This document shows positions 7,285 to 16,515 of a stretch of 64,000 nucleotides of DNA, piece after piece; positions within the stretch are counted from its first letter, which is position 1; every line of letters starts with the position of its first letter. The DNA lies in the NCBI GenBank assembly GCA_012270975.1, contig JAAXHH010000124.1, positions 1 through 64,000 of the forward strand, read 5' to 3'. The notes beneath the pieces were generated by a model that was not told the origin of the DNA, did no database searches, and worked only from the letters and a program-made list of their open reading frames with translations. This DNA comes from Candidatus Latescibacterota bacterium (lineage in GTDB: Bacteria; JAAXHH01). Position numbers and translations under genes: made by a program.

Positions 7285-8424
7285 CTACGCTACCCGGTAC
7301 CTGGCTATGGTCTCCTCGTTCACCGTGACGCCCAGTCCGGGTCCGTCGGGGACCGCTACGAAACCGTCGTCATCGATTGTAAACCGTTCGTGGGTCAGTT
7401 CGTGCCGCAGCGGCGAATCCGACATGCAGAATTCGAAGACGGACGCGTTGGGCAGGGCGGCCAGCGCGTGGAGCGACGCCGCCATGGTAATGCCGCTCTT
7501 GTAACTGTGGTTGACGACCTTCCGGCCGTGGCTGTGAGCGGCTTTCCCGGCCGCGTTCATGGTCGAAATGCCGCATCGCCCCGGGTCCGGCTGGATCCAG
7601 TCGAGTCCGCCCTCGGTGATCAGGCGCTCGAAATCCTCGAGACGGGATTCGGCTTCGCCGGTTGCGACAGGGACCGTACTCTCCGCGGTCAGCGCGGCGT
7701 ACCCCTCGATGTCGTCGGGATGCAGCGGTTCTTCGATCCAGAAGGGCCGGTATTCGGCGAATTGCCTGGACCGGGCCAGCGCGGTCTCCCAGTCCCATAC
7801 CTGGCCCGCGTCGATGAGTACGTCCACGTCGTCGCCCGTTCCCCGGCGGGCCTCACGCACCAGGGCGACGTCCTGCCCTTCGTCCTTGCCCATGGGTCCC
7901 CAACCGAACTTGACCGCCGTGAATCCCTGGTCGGCGAACTTCCGGCCTATGGTCCGGGTCGCCGCGGGCGTGTCGCCGAACAGGACGGAAGCGTAGGCCC
8001 GGAACCTGAGCCTGTGCGCGCCGCCCAGTAGCTGGTAGACAGGCTGTCCGGCAGCCTTGCCCGCGATGTCCCAGAGCGCCTGGTCGACTCCCGCCATGGC
8101 GTGCCGGCCTGCGCCGACCCGGCCATAGTAATTGGCCGCGTCCATCATCCGGTCCGTGCACGCGTCGATGTCCAGGGGATCGGCGCCAGAAAGCGCGTTG
8201 GCAAGGCCGTTGCAGATCTGATGGGACAGCGGCGCGTCTATGACGGCCTTTACCACGGTGGGGCACGAATCGACCTCTCCCCAGCCCGTGATTCCTTCGT
8301 CCGTTTCGATTTTGACCAGGCAGGTATCCTGCGTTCCGTCGCAGGCCTCCGTTACGTCCGGCAGCCGCAGTACCAGCGCAGAAACCTCGACGATCCGCAC
8401 GCTTGCGCCCTCCTTGTCCGTCAA
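7285..8424 (-). CDS. Enolase-superfamily (mandelate racemase/muconate cycloisomerase) sugar-acid dehydratase-like protein
   Basis: A 379-residue enolase-superfamily protein. N-terminal capping domain about 1-140, then a TIM barrel with metal ligands Asp205 (LIDAG), Glu231/232 (WIEEP) and Glu257 (ATGEAES), and the catalytic His306 in NHSYKSG. At the KxK position the sequence is Lys172-Phe-Gly, so the second lysine is missing. That is more like acid-sugar dehydratases using the His-Asp side than mandelate racemase. It is separated by 149 bases from the cupin/aldolase operon and has its own putative promoter. Substrate unknown, probably an aldonate. Confidence 0.85.
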   Translation of the reverse strand: MTDKEGASVRIVEVSALVLRLPDVTEACDGTQDTCLVKIETDEGITGWGEVDSCPTVVKAVIDAPLSHQICNGLANALSGADPLDIDACTDRMMDAANYYGRVGAGRHAMAGVDQALWDIAGKAAGQPVYQLLGGAHRLRFRAYASVLFGDTPAATRTIGRKFADQGFTAVKFGWGPMGKDEGQDVALVREARRGTGDDVDVLIDAGQVWDWETALARSRQFAEYRPFWIEEPLHPDDIEGYAALTAESTVPVATGEAESRLEDFERLITEGGLDWIQPDPGRCGISTMNAAGKAAHSHGRKVVNHSYKSGITMAASLHALAALPNASVFEFCMSDSPLRHELTHERFTIDDDGFVAVPDGPGLGVTVNEETIARYRVA

Positions 8425-8449
8425 CCCGCCACCGTGGAATCACGTCGTT

Positions 8450-8478
8450 AATTTGTGAAACGGCCCGGGGGGTGTCAA
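8450..8478 (-). promoter_or_regulatory. Putative promoter of the enolase-superfamily gene
   Basis: On the minus strand a perfect TTGACA (8478-8473) is followed 17 bases later by CAAATT, which puts the start about 20 bases before the ATG at 8424. The -35 is perfect and the -10 weak. A small GGGG-AGATA-CCCC inverted repeat lies just upstream and could be an operator. Confidence 0.4.
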
Positions 8479-8593
8479 GGGGAGATACCCCCGAATCGGA
8501 GGCGGAAAACAACCTCTGAAATCCCCTCCCCGACATCGGATTTTCCGTGGTTCGATTCCCCGCCGGGTACCGCCCGGATCCGGGAAATAAACC

Positions 8594-8623
8594 TTGACAC
8601 CCAGGCGCGTCCACTTGCACTAT
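8594..8623 (+). promoter_or_regulatory. Putative promoter of the peptide-type ABC operon
   Basis: A perfect TTGACA at 8594-8599 is followed after 18 bases by CACTAT, a weak -10. It would give a leader of about 80 bases before the permease start at 8710. It diverges from the promoter of the enolase-superfamily gene. Confidence 0.4.
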
Positions 8624-8709
8624 TGAGGCTGAAACGTCGGTATATCCACACGTTTCTCGAACCGGCGGATTCCCCCGATTTCATCGCGGCGAATTAGAAA
8701 CCTGACCCT

Positions 8710-9642
8710 ATGATCCGATACATCATATACCGCATCGTGGGCCTGGTCGGCGTGCTGTTCCTGGTCACGGTCATCACCTTCAGCCTGATGCATGCGGTAC
8801 CGGGCGGCCCGTTCGACGAAGAGAAGATGCCCCTGTCGGCCGAGGCCAAGGCCAATATCCTGCGCAAGTACGGTCTGGACCGGCCCCTGTACGAGCAGTA
8901 CGGGCGGTACATGTGGAACGCGCTGCAATTCGATTTCGGCATACCTTTCCAGAGTCCGGGCGAGACGGTGACTGACCTGATCGCGCGGACCTGGCCCATC
9001 AGCATGCAGCTGGGCGGCATGGGCCTCGCGGTGGCCTTCTCCTGCGGCATCCTCCTGGGCATCCTGTCCGCGATACGCCAGAACACCTGGGTGGACTACG
9101 GGACCACGGTTGTCGCCACCCTTGGGATCACTGTGCCCAGTTTCGCCATTTCCATCCTGTTCATCGTCCTCTTCGCGACGATATGGCGGGTCCTGCCCAC
9201 GGGCGGATGGGGCGGACCCGAGACCTGGATCATGCCGGTGATCGTCTATGCCCTGGGTCCCATGGCCATCATCGCCCGTTATACGCGTTCGAGCATCCTC
9301 GAGAACCTGCGCATGGATTACGTGCGCACGGCACGGGCCAAGGGACTGAAGGAACGGAGCGTCCTGTTCATCCACGTGCTGAAGAATTCCCTGATCCCGC
9401 TGCTGACCATCATGGGGCCGATGCTGCCCGGCGTAATGACCGGGTCGCTCTTCGTCGAAGGCATATTCCGCATCCCGGGCCTGGGCCAGTTCTTCGTCAC
9501 CAGCATATTCGAACGCGACTATCCCATGATCATGGCGCTGACCCTGCTCGTCGCGGTGCTGATCGGTATCGTCTACCTCATTACGGATATTCTCTACGCA
9601 CTCGTCGATCCCAGGGTCAGATACGTGCGCGGGAGCAAGTAA
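8710..9642 (+). CDS. Peptide/nickel-type ABC transporter permease (DppB/OppB family)
   Basis: A 310-residue inner-membrane permease with six predicted membrane segments, starting with the N-terminal segment [19 protein letters not shown]. It has the family's periplasmic loop ([11 protein letters not shown]) and the EAA loop near [11 protein letters not shown] that docks to the ATPase. DppB-type proteins pair with a DppC partner, here at 10615. The stop TAA shares its last base with the ATG of the DUF368 gene. The import substrate could be oligopeptides or sugars; it is not decided. Confidence 0.92.
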   Translation: MIRYIIYRIVGLVGVLFLVTVITFSLMHAVPGGPFDEEKMPLSAEAKANILRKYGLDRPLYEQYGRYMWNALQFDFGIPFQSPGETVTDLIARTWPISMQLGGMGLAVAFSCGILLGILSAIRQNTWVDYGTTVVATLGITVPSFAISILFIVLFATIWRVLPTGGWGGPETWIMPVIVYALGPMAIIARYTRSSILENLRMDYVRTARAKGLKERSVLFIHVLKNSLIPLLTIMGPMLPGVMTGSLFVEGIFRIPGLGQFFVTSIFERDYPMIMALTLLVAVLIGIVYLITDILYALVDPRVRYVRGSK

Positions 9643-10595
9643 TGGACCACGTTGCCGCGCGCTCGAAACGGACGTTCCGGGACTACCTGAGCATTTCCGC
9701 CCGAGGATTCTGCATGGGGGTCGCCGATGTAGTACCCGGCGTCTCCGGGGGCACGATGGCCTTTATCCTGGGCGTGTACGAAGAACTGCTGGACGCCGTG
9801 CATTCGGTCAACGGCCGGTTTCTGGGACTGCTGTTCAGGTTACGACTCAGGGAAGCCGTCGACGGTTTTCCCTACCCGTTCCTGATCGCCCTCGTCGGCG
9901 GTATCATGGCGGCGATTTTCAGCCTGGCCCAGTTTTTCGCATGGGCGCTTGCGCACCATCCCGTCCAGGTGTGGGCTTTTTTCTTCGGACTGGTGCTCGC
10001 GTCGATCATCGCCGTTCGGGGCAAGGTGTCCGCCTGGACCGCGACGGAAGTGCTCGCACTGCTTCTGGCGGCGGCGGCGGCCTTCGTACTGGTGGGCGCG
10101 GTCCCGGTCGAGACGACCTCCGCGGCGTGGTTCGTGTTCCTGAGCGGAGCCATCGCGATCTGCGCGATGATCCTTCCCGGCATCTCGGGTTCGTTCATCC
10201 TGGTCATACTGGGGAAGTACGAATACATGCTCAACGCCGTGGTGCAGCGCGATTTCCTGCCCATTCTGATCTTCGGATGCGGCGGTATCCTGGGACTGGT
10301 CTTCTTCGCGCGGGTGCTCCGATGGCTGTTGCGACGCTTCCATGACGCGACCGTGGCGGCCCTCATCGGTCTCATGGCCGGCTCCCTGCGGAAGATCTGG
10401 CCCTGGAAGGAAACGGTGGAAACCTTCACGGACCGCCAGGGTGTGATTAAGCCCCTGATAGAGCAGAACGTCCTGCCCGCGTCGCTGTCGGAAGACGTCC
10501 TGCTGGCCATTACCCTGGGCATCGCCGGCTGCGCTATCGTACTGGTCATCGAGCACCTCGCGACAAGGCGCTCTCCCGAAAAAACGGAAGACTAG
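9642..10595 (+). CDS. DUF368 membrane protein, undecaprenyl-phosphate translocase-like
   Basis: A 317-residue polytopic membrane protein of the DUF368 family. The family signature lies near the N-terminus (GVADVVPGVSGGTMAFILG) with a second inverted-repeat-like copy near MILPGISGSFILVILGKYE. DUF368 proteins were shown genetically to recycle the lipid carrier undecaprenyl phosphate across the inner membrane. The ATG was chosen because it overlaps the permease stop (TAATG) and begins before the first helix; the frame upstream is only a shadow of the permease. It is oddly placed between the two permease genes of an ABC importer. Confidence 0.88.
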   Translation: MDHVAARSKRTFRDYLSISARGFCMGVADVVPGVSGGTMAFILGVYEELLDAVHSVNGRFLGLLFRLRLREAVDGFPYPFLIALVGGIMAAIFSLAQFFAWALAHHPVQVWAFFFGLVLASIIAVRGKVSAWTATEVLALLLAAAAAFVLVGAVPVETTSAAWFVFLSGAIAICAMILPGISGSFILVILGKYEYMLNAVVQRDFLPILIFGCGGILGLVFFARVLRWLLRRFHDATVAALIGLMAGSLRKIWPWKETVETFTDRQGVIKPLIEQNVLPASLSEDVLLAITLGIAGCAIVLVIEHLATRRSPEKTED

Positions 10596-10614
10596 CACAC
10601 GGAAAACCAGCACC

Positions 10615-11478
10615 ATGACGGAAATCACCCCATCCACCGGCGGCCTGTGGCGCGACGCCCTGCGGCGCTACATGAAGAACAAGCTGTCCGTCGCCGCGGG
10701 GATCATCATCATCGTCATCTCGTTCATGGCCGTCTTCGCGCCATGGGTCTCGCCGTCCCATTACTCCGAGGCCAATTTCGACGCGGCGTGGCAGTTTCCC
10801 TCATGGACCCACCCCATGGGCACGGACAGCATCGGCCGGGACTACTTCAGCCGGATCGTGTACGGCGCCCGGATCTCGCTCATCGTGGGATTCGTCGCAC
10901 AGATGATCTCCCTGCTCATCGGGGTACCGCTCGGGGCCATCGCCGGTTTCAAAGGGGGCAAGGCCGACTACATCGTCATGCGCCTGGTGGACGTCATGTC
11001 GGTTTTCCCCAGCCTGCTCTTCGCCATTCTGATCATGGCCTGGCTGGGCAGCGGACTGAGCAACGTGCTGTTCGCCATCGGCGTGACCGGCTGGGTAGGC
11101 GTATGCCGCCTGGTCCGCGCGCAGTTTCTCTCGCTACGCGCGTCCGATTTCGTCCGGGCCGCCCGGTCCATGGGCGCCTCCAACGTACACATCATCGTGC
11201 GGCACATGCTGCCCAACGCCCTCAGTCCCATCATCGTCGGCCTGGCCATGGGCATACCCCAGGCCATCTTCGCCGAGGCGGGACTGAGCTTCCTCGGACT
11301 GGGCATCAATCCGCCCACGCCGAGTTGGGGACAGATGGTCAGCAGTCACCTGCCCAACGTGATCTACTACTGGCACCTCGCCCTTTTTCCGGTTTTCATG
11401 ATCGCCCTGGTCATGCTCGGTTTTTCGCTCATCGGCGACGGCCTCCGAGACGCCCTCGACCCGAGGATGAACGAGTAG
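10615..11478 (+). CDS. Peptide/nickel-type ABC transporter permease (DppC/OppC family)
   Basis: A 287-residue DppC-type permease: a first membrane helix after a short cytosolic tail (LSVAAGIIIIVISFMAVF), the TDSIGRDYFSR loop, five more helices, and the EAA loop (AARSMGASNVHIIVRHMLPN). It partners with the DppB-like protein encoded at 8710. It begins 19 bases after the DUF368 gene and is followed 28 bases later by the binding protein. No OppD/OppF-type ATPase gene is in the cluster, so the ATPases must be encoded elsewhere. Confidence 0.92.
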   Translation: MTEITPSTGGLWRDALRRYMKNKLSVAAGIIIIVISFMAVFAPWVSPSHYSEANFDAAWQFPSWTHPMGTDSIGRDYFSRIVYGARISLIVGFVAQMISLLIGVPLGAIAGFKGGKADYIVMRLVDVMSVFPSLLFAILIMAWLGSGLSNVLFAIGVTGWVGVCRLVRAQFLSLRASDFVRAARSMGASNVHIIVRHMLPNALSPIIVGLAMGIPQAIFAEAGLSFLGLGINPPTPSWGQMVSSHLPNVIYYWHLALFPVFMIALVMLGFSLIGDGLRDALDPRMNE

Positions 11479-11506
11479 GGAGCTTAAGCCGCATGGCAGG
11501 TGCAAC

Positions 11507-13243
11507 ATGCGAAAACAGCCCGGCAGATACCTTCTCTGGCTCACGGCCTTCGTTGCCGCTGTCGCGGGGATTACGTGGTCGGTCCACGGCGTAGCCGAAA
11601 GACTGCTTCCCGACAACGGACCGCGTTACGTCAACTCCATCGGGGTGCCGCTGCCCGCGGACGCCCTGCCTCCCGAACAACAGGTCCTTCGCGTATTCTC
11701 CGAATCCCGGCCCTACAACGAGTGGTTCCGAACGGTTTACAAGGGAGCCGCGGGCAAATACATCATCGCCGAGCCGCTTACGCGCACCAACCGGGACTTC
11801 GTGTTGCGGGGAGGCGCCGCGGAACGGTGGGAGATGTCCGATGACGGACTGGTATGGACCTTCCACCTGCGGCCGGAGCTGCAGTGGAGCGACGGACGGC
11901 CGCTGACGGCCCGTGACTATGTCTTTTCCCTGCGCAGGGGCGCCGACCCGGAAAACGCCTACGACTTCGGGTGGTACTACCAGCCGATCCGGAACTGGCA
12001 GGCCGTGGTCGCCCGGAAAGTGCCCGTGGACTCCCTGGGCGTGTGGGCGTCCGACGATCTCACGTTGCATATCGCGACAGAGGATCCCACACCCCACCTG
12101 CCCCTGCTGCTGACCTATTCCTGGGTGTCCCCCGAACACGCGGTGCGGAAGTACGGCGACACCTGGTCCACCCGTCCCGAAACCTGCGTTTCCTCCGGCC
12201 CCTTCGTCATGGTGGAATGGACCAAGGGCGAACGCATGATCTACGAGGCTAATCCCATGTACCGGGGAGTGGACAAACCCTACCTGGAAAAGCTGATCCA
12301 CAAGATGTTCAACCTCACCACGCCGCCCCCGAGGCTGCCGGCATACGAGGCCGGCGAGATCGATTTTACCGATGTCGAAAACCAGGCGGAGCTGGCCCGG
12401 TTGCTATCCGATGCCAACCTGAGCGGCCAGGTGCACACCTGGCCGAATTTCTGGACCCATTACCTGTTTTTCGACGTTAATACACCTCCGTTCAATGACC
12501 GGAGAGTACGCCTGGCCATCAGTCTCGCGATCGACCGGGCCGCGATCTGCCGTTCCGCGCTCAAGGGCTTTGCCATACCCGGCTACGCCATGCTGCCACC
12601 AGGATTTCCGGCCTATTCGGACGATGCCTACGCCGAAAGTCAACGTTACGATCCCGCACGGGCCAGGAAACTATTGGCGGAGGCCGGTTATCCCGATGGG
12701 CGCGGATTTCCCGAACTGGACATGTGGCTGCGCAACGAGATCGCCATGCATCGCGACGCGGCCGAGGGACTGCAGGCGATGCTGAGCCGCAACCTCAACA
12801 TGAAAGTCGAAGTACGCAACGTGGAGAACAAGGTCTTCATGGACGGTCTGAACAACCATACGCTTACCTTCGGGCTGGTGCCCTACGAATTCGACTTCGT
12901 GGATCCGAGCAATCTGCTGGGGCTCTGGCGGTCCAACGGCCGGCACAACTGGAACAATGCCGCCTTCGATGCTCTGATGACCGCGGCCGACGCCGAGGTA
13001 AGAGACCCGGACCGTCGTATTGCCCTGTACAAGGAAGCGGAACGGCTCCTGGTGGAGGACGTGGCCGGCGTGTTCCTGTGGCACCGGCAGCGGGCACAGG
13101 TCTGGAAACCCTACCTGAAAGGTTCGGCGCTGGAACCGAACGCATCGGGGTACCGGACGTGGCGGGGAGACCAGGTGATGAGTTCCACCATCTCCCTTTA
13201 CCTTGCGGAAGATGAGCCCGGGCTGGCCCATCCAGGTCGGTGA
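11507..13243 (+). CDS. Periplasmic solute-binding protein, peptide type (SBP family 5)
   Basis: A 578-residue substrate-binding protein of the OppA/DppA family. An N-terminal hydrophobic segment after MRKQPGRY (about residues 8-30) acts as a signal peptide or anchor. The family pattern follows: LRVFSESRPYNEW, AERWEMSDDGLVWTFHLRP, then W-S-D-G. It delivers a ligand to the two permeases encoded upstream. It is the last gene of the operon; 75 bases separate it from the next gene. Confidence 0.9.
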   Translation: MRKQPGRYLLWLTAFVAAVAGITWSVHGVAERLLPDNGPRYVNSIGVPLPADALPPEQQVLRVFSESRPYNEWFRTVYKGAAGKYIIAEPLTRTNRDFVLRGGAAERWEMSDDGLVWTFHLRPELQWSDGRPLTARDYVFSLRRGADPENAYDFGWYYQPIRNWQAVVARKVPVDSLGVWASDDLTLHIATEDPTPHLPLLLTYSWVSPEHAVRKYGDTWSTRPETCVSSGPFVMVEWTKGERMIYEANPMYRGVDKPYLEKLIHKMFNLTTPPPRLPAYEAGEIDFTDVENQAELARLLSDANLSGQVHTWPNFWTHYLFFDVNTPPFNDRRVRLAISLAIDRAAICRSALKGFAIPGYAMLPPGFPAYSDDAYAESQRYDPARARKLLAEAGYPDGRGFPELDMWLRNEIAMHRDAAEGLQAMLSRNLNMKVEVRNVENKVFMDGLNNHTLTFGLVPYEFDFVDPSNLLGLWRSNGRHNWNNAAFDALMTAADAEVRDPDRRIALYKEAERLLVEDVAGVFLWHRQRAQVWKPYLKGSALEPNASGYRTWRGDQVMSSTISLYLAEDEPGLAHPGR

Positions 13244-13318
13244 AGAAAACGGGAAGCGTCCGGGAGTTCGCAACGCACCGCGATCCAGGGCGAGGGCAGC
13301 GGTTTCAAGGAGTCGATC

Positions 13319-14701
13319 ATGATACTCAAGCAATACTACCTGGGGTGCCTGGCCCATGCGTCCTACTTCCTCGGGGACGAGGCAACGGGCACCGCGGCCA
13401 TCGTGGATCCGCAGCGCGACGTCGACCAGTACATCGAAGAGGCAGAAGCCCGGAACATGACGATCGGCCATGTCTTCCTGACCCACTTCCACGCCGATTT
13501 TGCCGCGGGTCACCTGGAGCTGAGGGATCGCACCGGCGCCGTGATCCACCTGGGCGCGCGGGCCGAGGCGGGCTACACCTTCGAGCCCATGCGGGACGGC
13601 GATGGCATGAACCTGGGGTCGATCCGGCTGAAGTTCCTCGAGACCCCCGGACACTCCCCCGAATCCGTCTGCATCCTGGTGTATGACCCTGAAGCGGAAA
13701 CCGCGCCTGTCGCCGCGCTGACCGGGGATACCCTCTTCATTGGCGACGTGGGCCGCCCGGATCTGAGGGCTTCGGTCGGATGGAGGGCCGAGGACCTGGC
13801 CGCCCTGCTATACGAGTCGCTGCACGACAAACTGCTCCCGGAGACCAGCGACGAAACGCTGGTCTACCCCGCTCACGGCGCCGGATCGCTGTGCGGGAAG
13901 AACCTGAGTACGGACACGGTTTCCACCATGGGCACCCAGAAGCTTTACAACTACGCCCTGCAGCCGATGGACCGGGAAACCTTCGTCCGGCTGATCACGG
14001 CGGATCAGCCGGAGGCGCCGGCTTACTTCACGTACGACGCGGCGTTCAACGCGCGGGAGCACGAGACGCTGGACCATCTGCTGGCCAGGAACCTCAATCC
14101 GCTGTCCCTGGATGATGTATTGAGGCGGGCGAAAGAAGGCGCCCAGGTCCTGGACACGAGGGACGCGGCGGACTTCGAAGGCGCACACCTCGCGGGCAGT
14201 TACAACATCGGACTGGGCGGACAGTACGCCAGTTGGGCGGGGACCCTGCTTAACCGGGAAAGTCCGATCATCCTGGTCACGGAGACGGGCGCGGAGGAAG
14301 AATCGGCCCTGCGGCTCGGCCGCATCGGCTTCGACCATATCGCGGGATACCTCGAAGGTGGCATGCGCGCGCTGGCGGACCGACCCGACCTGGTGGGACG
14401 GACCGACCGCATCACCGCGGCGTCGCTCAAGGACAGGCTGGACACGGACGATCCCCCGCCCGTGATCCTCGATATCCGGTCTGAGCGGGAAAGGAAGGAG
14501 AACCACATTCCAGGCAGCCTCCATGTCCCGTTGAATCACCTCGAAGAGCGACTGGAGGAATTAGGCGCCGGCGAGACGGTGATCGTTCAGTGCGCCGGCG
14601 GCTATCGTTCCGCCATGGCGGCCAGCATCCTGAAACGGCACGGCATCCATGACGTCATGGACCTGGTCGGCGGACTGGCGGCCTGGGAAGCCGCGAACTG
14701 A
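13319..14701 (+). CDS. MBL-fold hydrolase with two rhodanese domains (persulfide dioxygenase-like)
   Basis: A 460-residue cytosolic protein. Residues 1-250 form a metallo-beta-lactamase domain with HFHADFAAGH (56-65), the ETHE1/persulfide-dioxygenase type iron site. Two rhodanese domains follow. The second has the active-site loop CAGGYRS with Cys425; the first lacks a cysteine at the equivalent place (LVTETGAEEES) and is probably non-catalytic. Family members oxidise glutathione persulfide or move sulfane sulfur during sulfide detoxification. It is converged upon by the RNase Z gene, 5 bases away. Confidence 0.88.
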   Translation: MILKQYYLGCLAHASYFLGDEATGTAAIVDPQRDVDQYIEEAEARNMTIGHVFLTHFHADFAAGHLELRDRTGAVIHLGARAEAGYTFEPMRDGDGMNLGSIRLKFLETPGHSPESVCILVYDPEAETAPVAALTGDTLFIGDVGRPDLRASVGWRAEDLAALLYESLHDKLLPETSDETLVYPAHGAGSLCGKNLSTDTVSTMGTQKLYNYALQPMDRETFVRLITADQPEAPAYFTYDAAFNAREHETLDHLLARNLNPLSLDDVLRRAKEGAQVLDTRDAADFEGAHLAGSYNIGLGGQYASWAGTLLNRESPIILVTETGAEEESALRLGRIGFDHIAGYLEGGMRALADRPDLVGRTDRITAASLKDRLDTDDPPPVILDIRSERERKENHIPGSLHVPLNHLEERLEELGAGETVIVQCAGGYRSAMAASILKRHGIHDVMDLVGGLAAWEAAN

Positions 14702-14706
14702 CCGGC

Positions 14707-15624
14707 TCACTTGTACATGGGCACGTTGATTTCCATGAGGTCCCGCGCGATCCTGGAAGCGGGGAAGATCTTGCGCGCCTCGGCGGCCAGCGGACCGTCC
14801 TGCATGTACCGTGAGCTGATATGAGTCAGCACGAGACTGCCGACCTTCGCGCGCCGGGCGATGCGGGCGGCCTGTACGACCGTGGAATGGTGTTTCTGCC
14901 GGGCCTGCGACCGCAGGTCGTCGCTGAACATCCCGTCATGTATGAGTATGTCCGCCTCGCGGGCCAGTGAAGCCACCTGGTCGCACGGCCGGGTATCCGT
15001 GGCATATACGATTTTGCGTCCCCGCCGGGCGGGACCCAGTACCTGCCGGGGCTCGACCACCCGTTTATCCGGCAGGGTAACCGACTCACCCGCCTGAAGC
15101 CGTCCGTAAAGCGGTCCGGGGGGTACGCCCAGCCGCCTCGCCTCCTCGACCATAAACAGTCCGGGCCGTTCCCTTTCCTGAAACGAGAAGGCCAGCGTGA
15201 AGCAACTGTGCTCCGCGGGGACGGACTCGATGAAGACCGAATCGTCCTCCGAAACCAACCCGCCTTTGCTCTCCGCGATGATCACCGGAAAAGGACACTG
15301 GTGGCCCAGGAAGCGCCGGTTGCCTTCGACGAAGTCGGAGATGCCTGGCGGTCCGTATATGTAGAGGGCCCGTTCCCTGGGTATCTGGCCCATGGTCATC
15401 AACAGGCCGGGCAGTCCCATGACATGGTCGCCGTGCAGATGGGAGATGTAGATCCCTTCGATCTTGCTTAGCGCCAGCTTCGCCCGAACCATCTGCGTCT
15501 GGGTGCCTTCTCCGCAGTCGAACAGAAAAACGCGGCCGTCGCACTGGACGGCTACGGAGGGCAGATTGCGCGTAAGGGTCGGAATGGCGCCGCCGGAGCC
15601 CAGGATAACGATATTGATAGTCAT
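14707..15624 (-). CDS. rnz: Ribonuclease Z
   Basis: A 305-residue metallo-beta-lactamase nuclease that cuts the 3' trailer of tRNA precursors. The zinc motif HLHGDH is at 62-67, with the N-terminal LGSGGAIPT strand and late motifs LIHDGMF and LTHISSRY. It matters here because the tRNAs in this window lack encoded CCA, so their 3' ends must be made by RNase Z and a CCA-adding enzyme. Length is typical of the short bacterial form. Confidence 0.92.
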   Translation of the reverse strand: MTINIVILGSGGAIPTLTRNLPSVAVQCDGRVFLFDCGEGTQTQMVRAKLALSKIEGIYISHLHGDHVMGLPGLLMTMGQIPRERALYIYGPPGISDFVEGNRRFLGHQCPFPVIIAESKGGLVSEDDSVFIESVPAEHSCFTLAFSFQERERPGLFMVEEARRLGVPPGPLYGRLQAGESVTLPDKRVVEPRQVLGPARRGRKIVYATDTRPCDQVASLAREADILIHDGMFSDDLRSQARQKHHSTVVQAARIARRAKVGSLVLTHISSRYMQDGPLAAEARKIFPASRIARDLMEINVPMYK

Positions 15625-15658
15625 GACAGATAGAAAGATGGCCTGTTTTCGCCGGGTA

Positions 15659-16513
15659 CTATTCCTGCCGCGCCTTGCAGATCGCGTCGGTCATGCGGAC
15701 CACGCGACCCATTTCCCTGACGTCGTGCACCCGGACGATGCTGGCGCCGTTGGCGACACTCAGCGCCACGGCCGCCGCCGTACCCTCCAGCCGGTCGTTT
15801 TTTTCCGCGTCGAGCACGCGGCCGATGAACGACTTCCTCGACGGGCCGATCAGAATGGGACGTTTCAGTTTTCGAAAAGACGCCAGGGACCGGATCAGGA
15901 GGAGGTTGTCGCTCAACCGCTTACCGAAACCAATACCCGGATCGATGACGACCTGTGATCTTCGGACTCCGTGCGCTCCGGCGTATTCGATGCGTGCTCC
16001 CAGCCACGCGACGATCTCGCCCACGGTATCCTCGTAGCCGGGATTCCTCTGCATGTCGGCCGGGACACCCGCCGTGTGCATGATCACCGCGGGTACTCCG
16101 GTGGAGGAAACGACCTCGACCATTTCCGGATCGGCGGTCATGCCGCTGACGTCGTTCACCATCCGGGCCCCCGCGCGAATCGCCCTGCGGGCGACTTCGG
16201 CTTTCCGGGTATCGATGGACACCGGCTGCGCGATCCGGTCCTTCAACCTTTCTATTACGGGGATGACCCGCCTGAGTTCCTCGTCCGTGTCCACCGGTTC
16301 CGCGCCCGGCCGGGTGGATTCACCGCCGACGTCAATGATGTCGGCGCCTTCGTCGGCGAGTCGCCGGCCATGCCGTACTGCCGTATCGGTACCCGTGTAG
16401 CGGCCGCCATCGTAGAAGGAATCCGGCGTAACATTCAGGACGCCCATGACCCGGGTGCGCTTCGAGCAGTCCCAATAGAACCCGTCGCCCTCGATGACCA
16501 ATTCATCTCGCAC
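15659..16513 (-). CDS. folP: Dihydropteroate synthase
   Basis: A 284-residue TIM-barrel enzyme that joins p-aminobenzoate to dihydropterin diphosphate in folate synthesis. It carries MGVLNVTPDSFYDGG, DVGGESTRPGA, and the late GPSRKSFIG motif. The frame is open far upstream inside ftsH, so I chose a GTG at 16513, two bases after the ftsH stop with GGAG in front; it gives the standard length. The tilS-hpt-ftsH-folP order is a common conserved gene run. Confidence 0.93.
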   Translation of the reverse strand: MRDELVIEGDGFYWDCSKRTRVMGVLNVTPDSFYDGGRYTGTDTAVRHGRRLADEGADIIDVGGESTRPGAEPVDTDEELRRVIPVIERLKDRIAQPVSIDTRKAEVARRAIRAGARMVNDVSGMTADPEMVEVVSSTGVPAVIMHTAGVPADMQRNPGYEDTVGEIVAWLGARIEYAGAHGVRRSQVVIDPGIGFGKRLSDNLLLIRSLASFRKLKRPILIGPSRKSFIGRVLDAEKNDRLEGTAAAVALSVANGASIVRVHDVREMGRVVRMTDAICKARQE

Positions 16514-16515
16514 GA

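Noticed and set aside
8479..8492. GGGG-AGATA-CCCC as a terminator
   Set aside because: Stem of four to five pairs with no T-run; mentioned only as a possible operator beside the promoter.
9183..9641. Long N-terminal extension of the DUF368 gene
   Set aside because: The extra frame overlaps the permease gene and reads as low-complexity Arg/His shadow sequence; the ATG at 9642 gives the normal family start.
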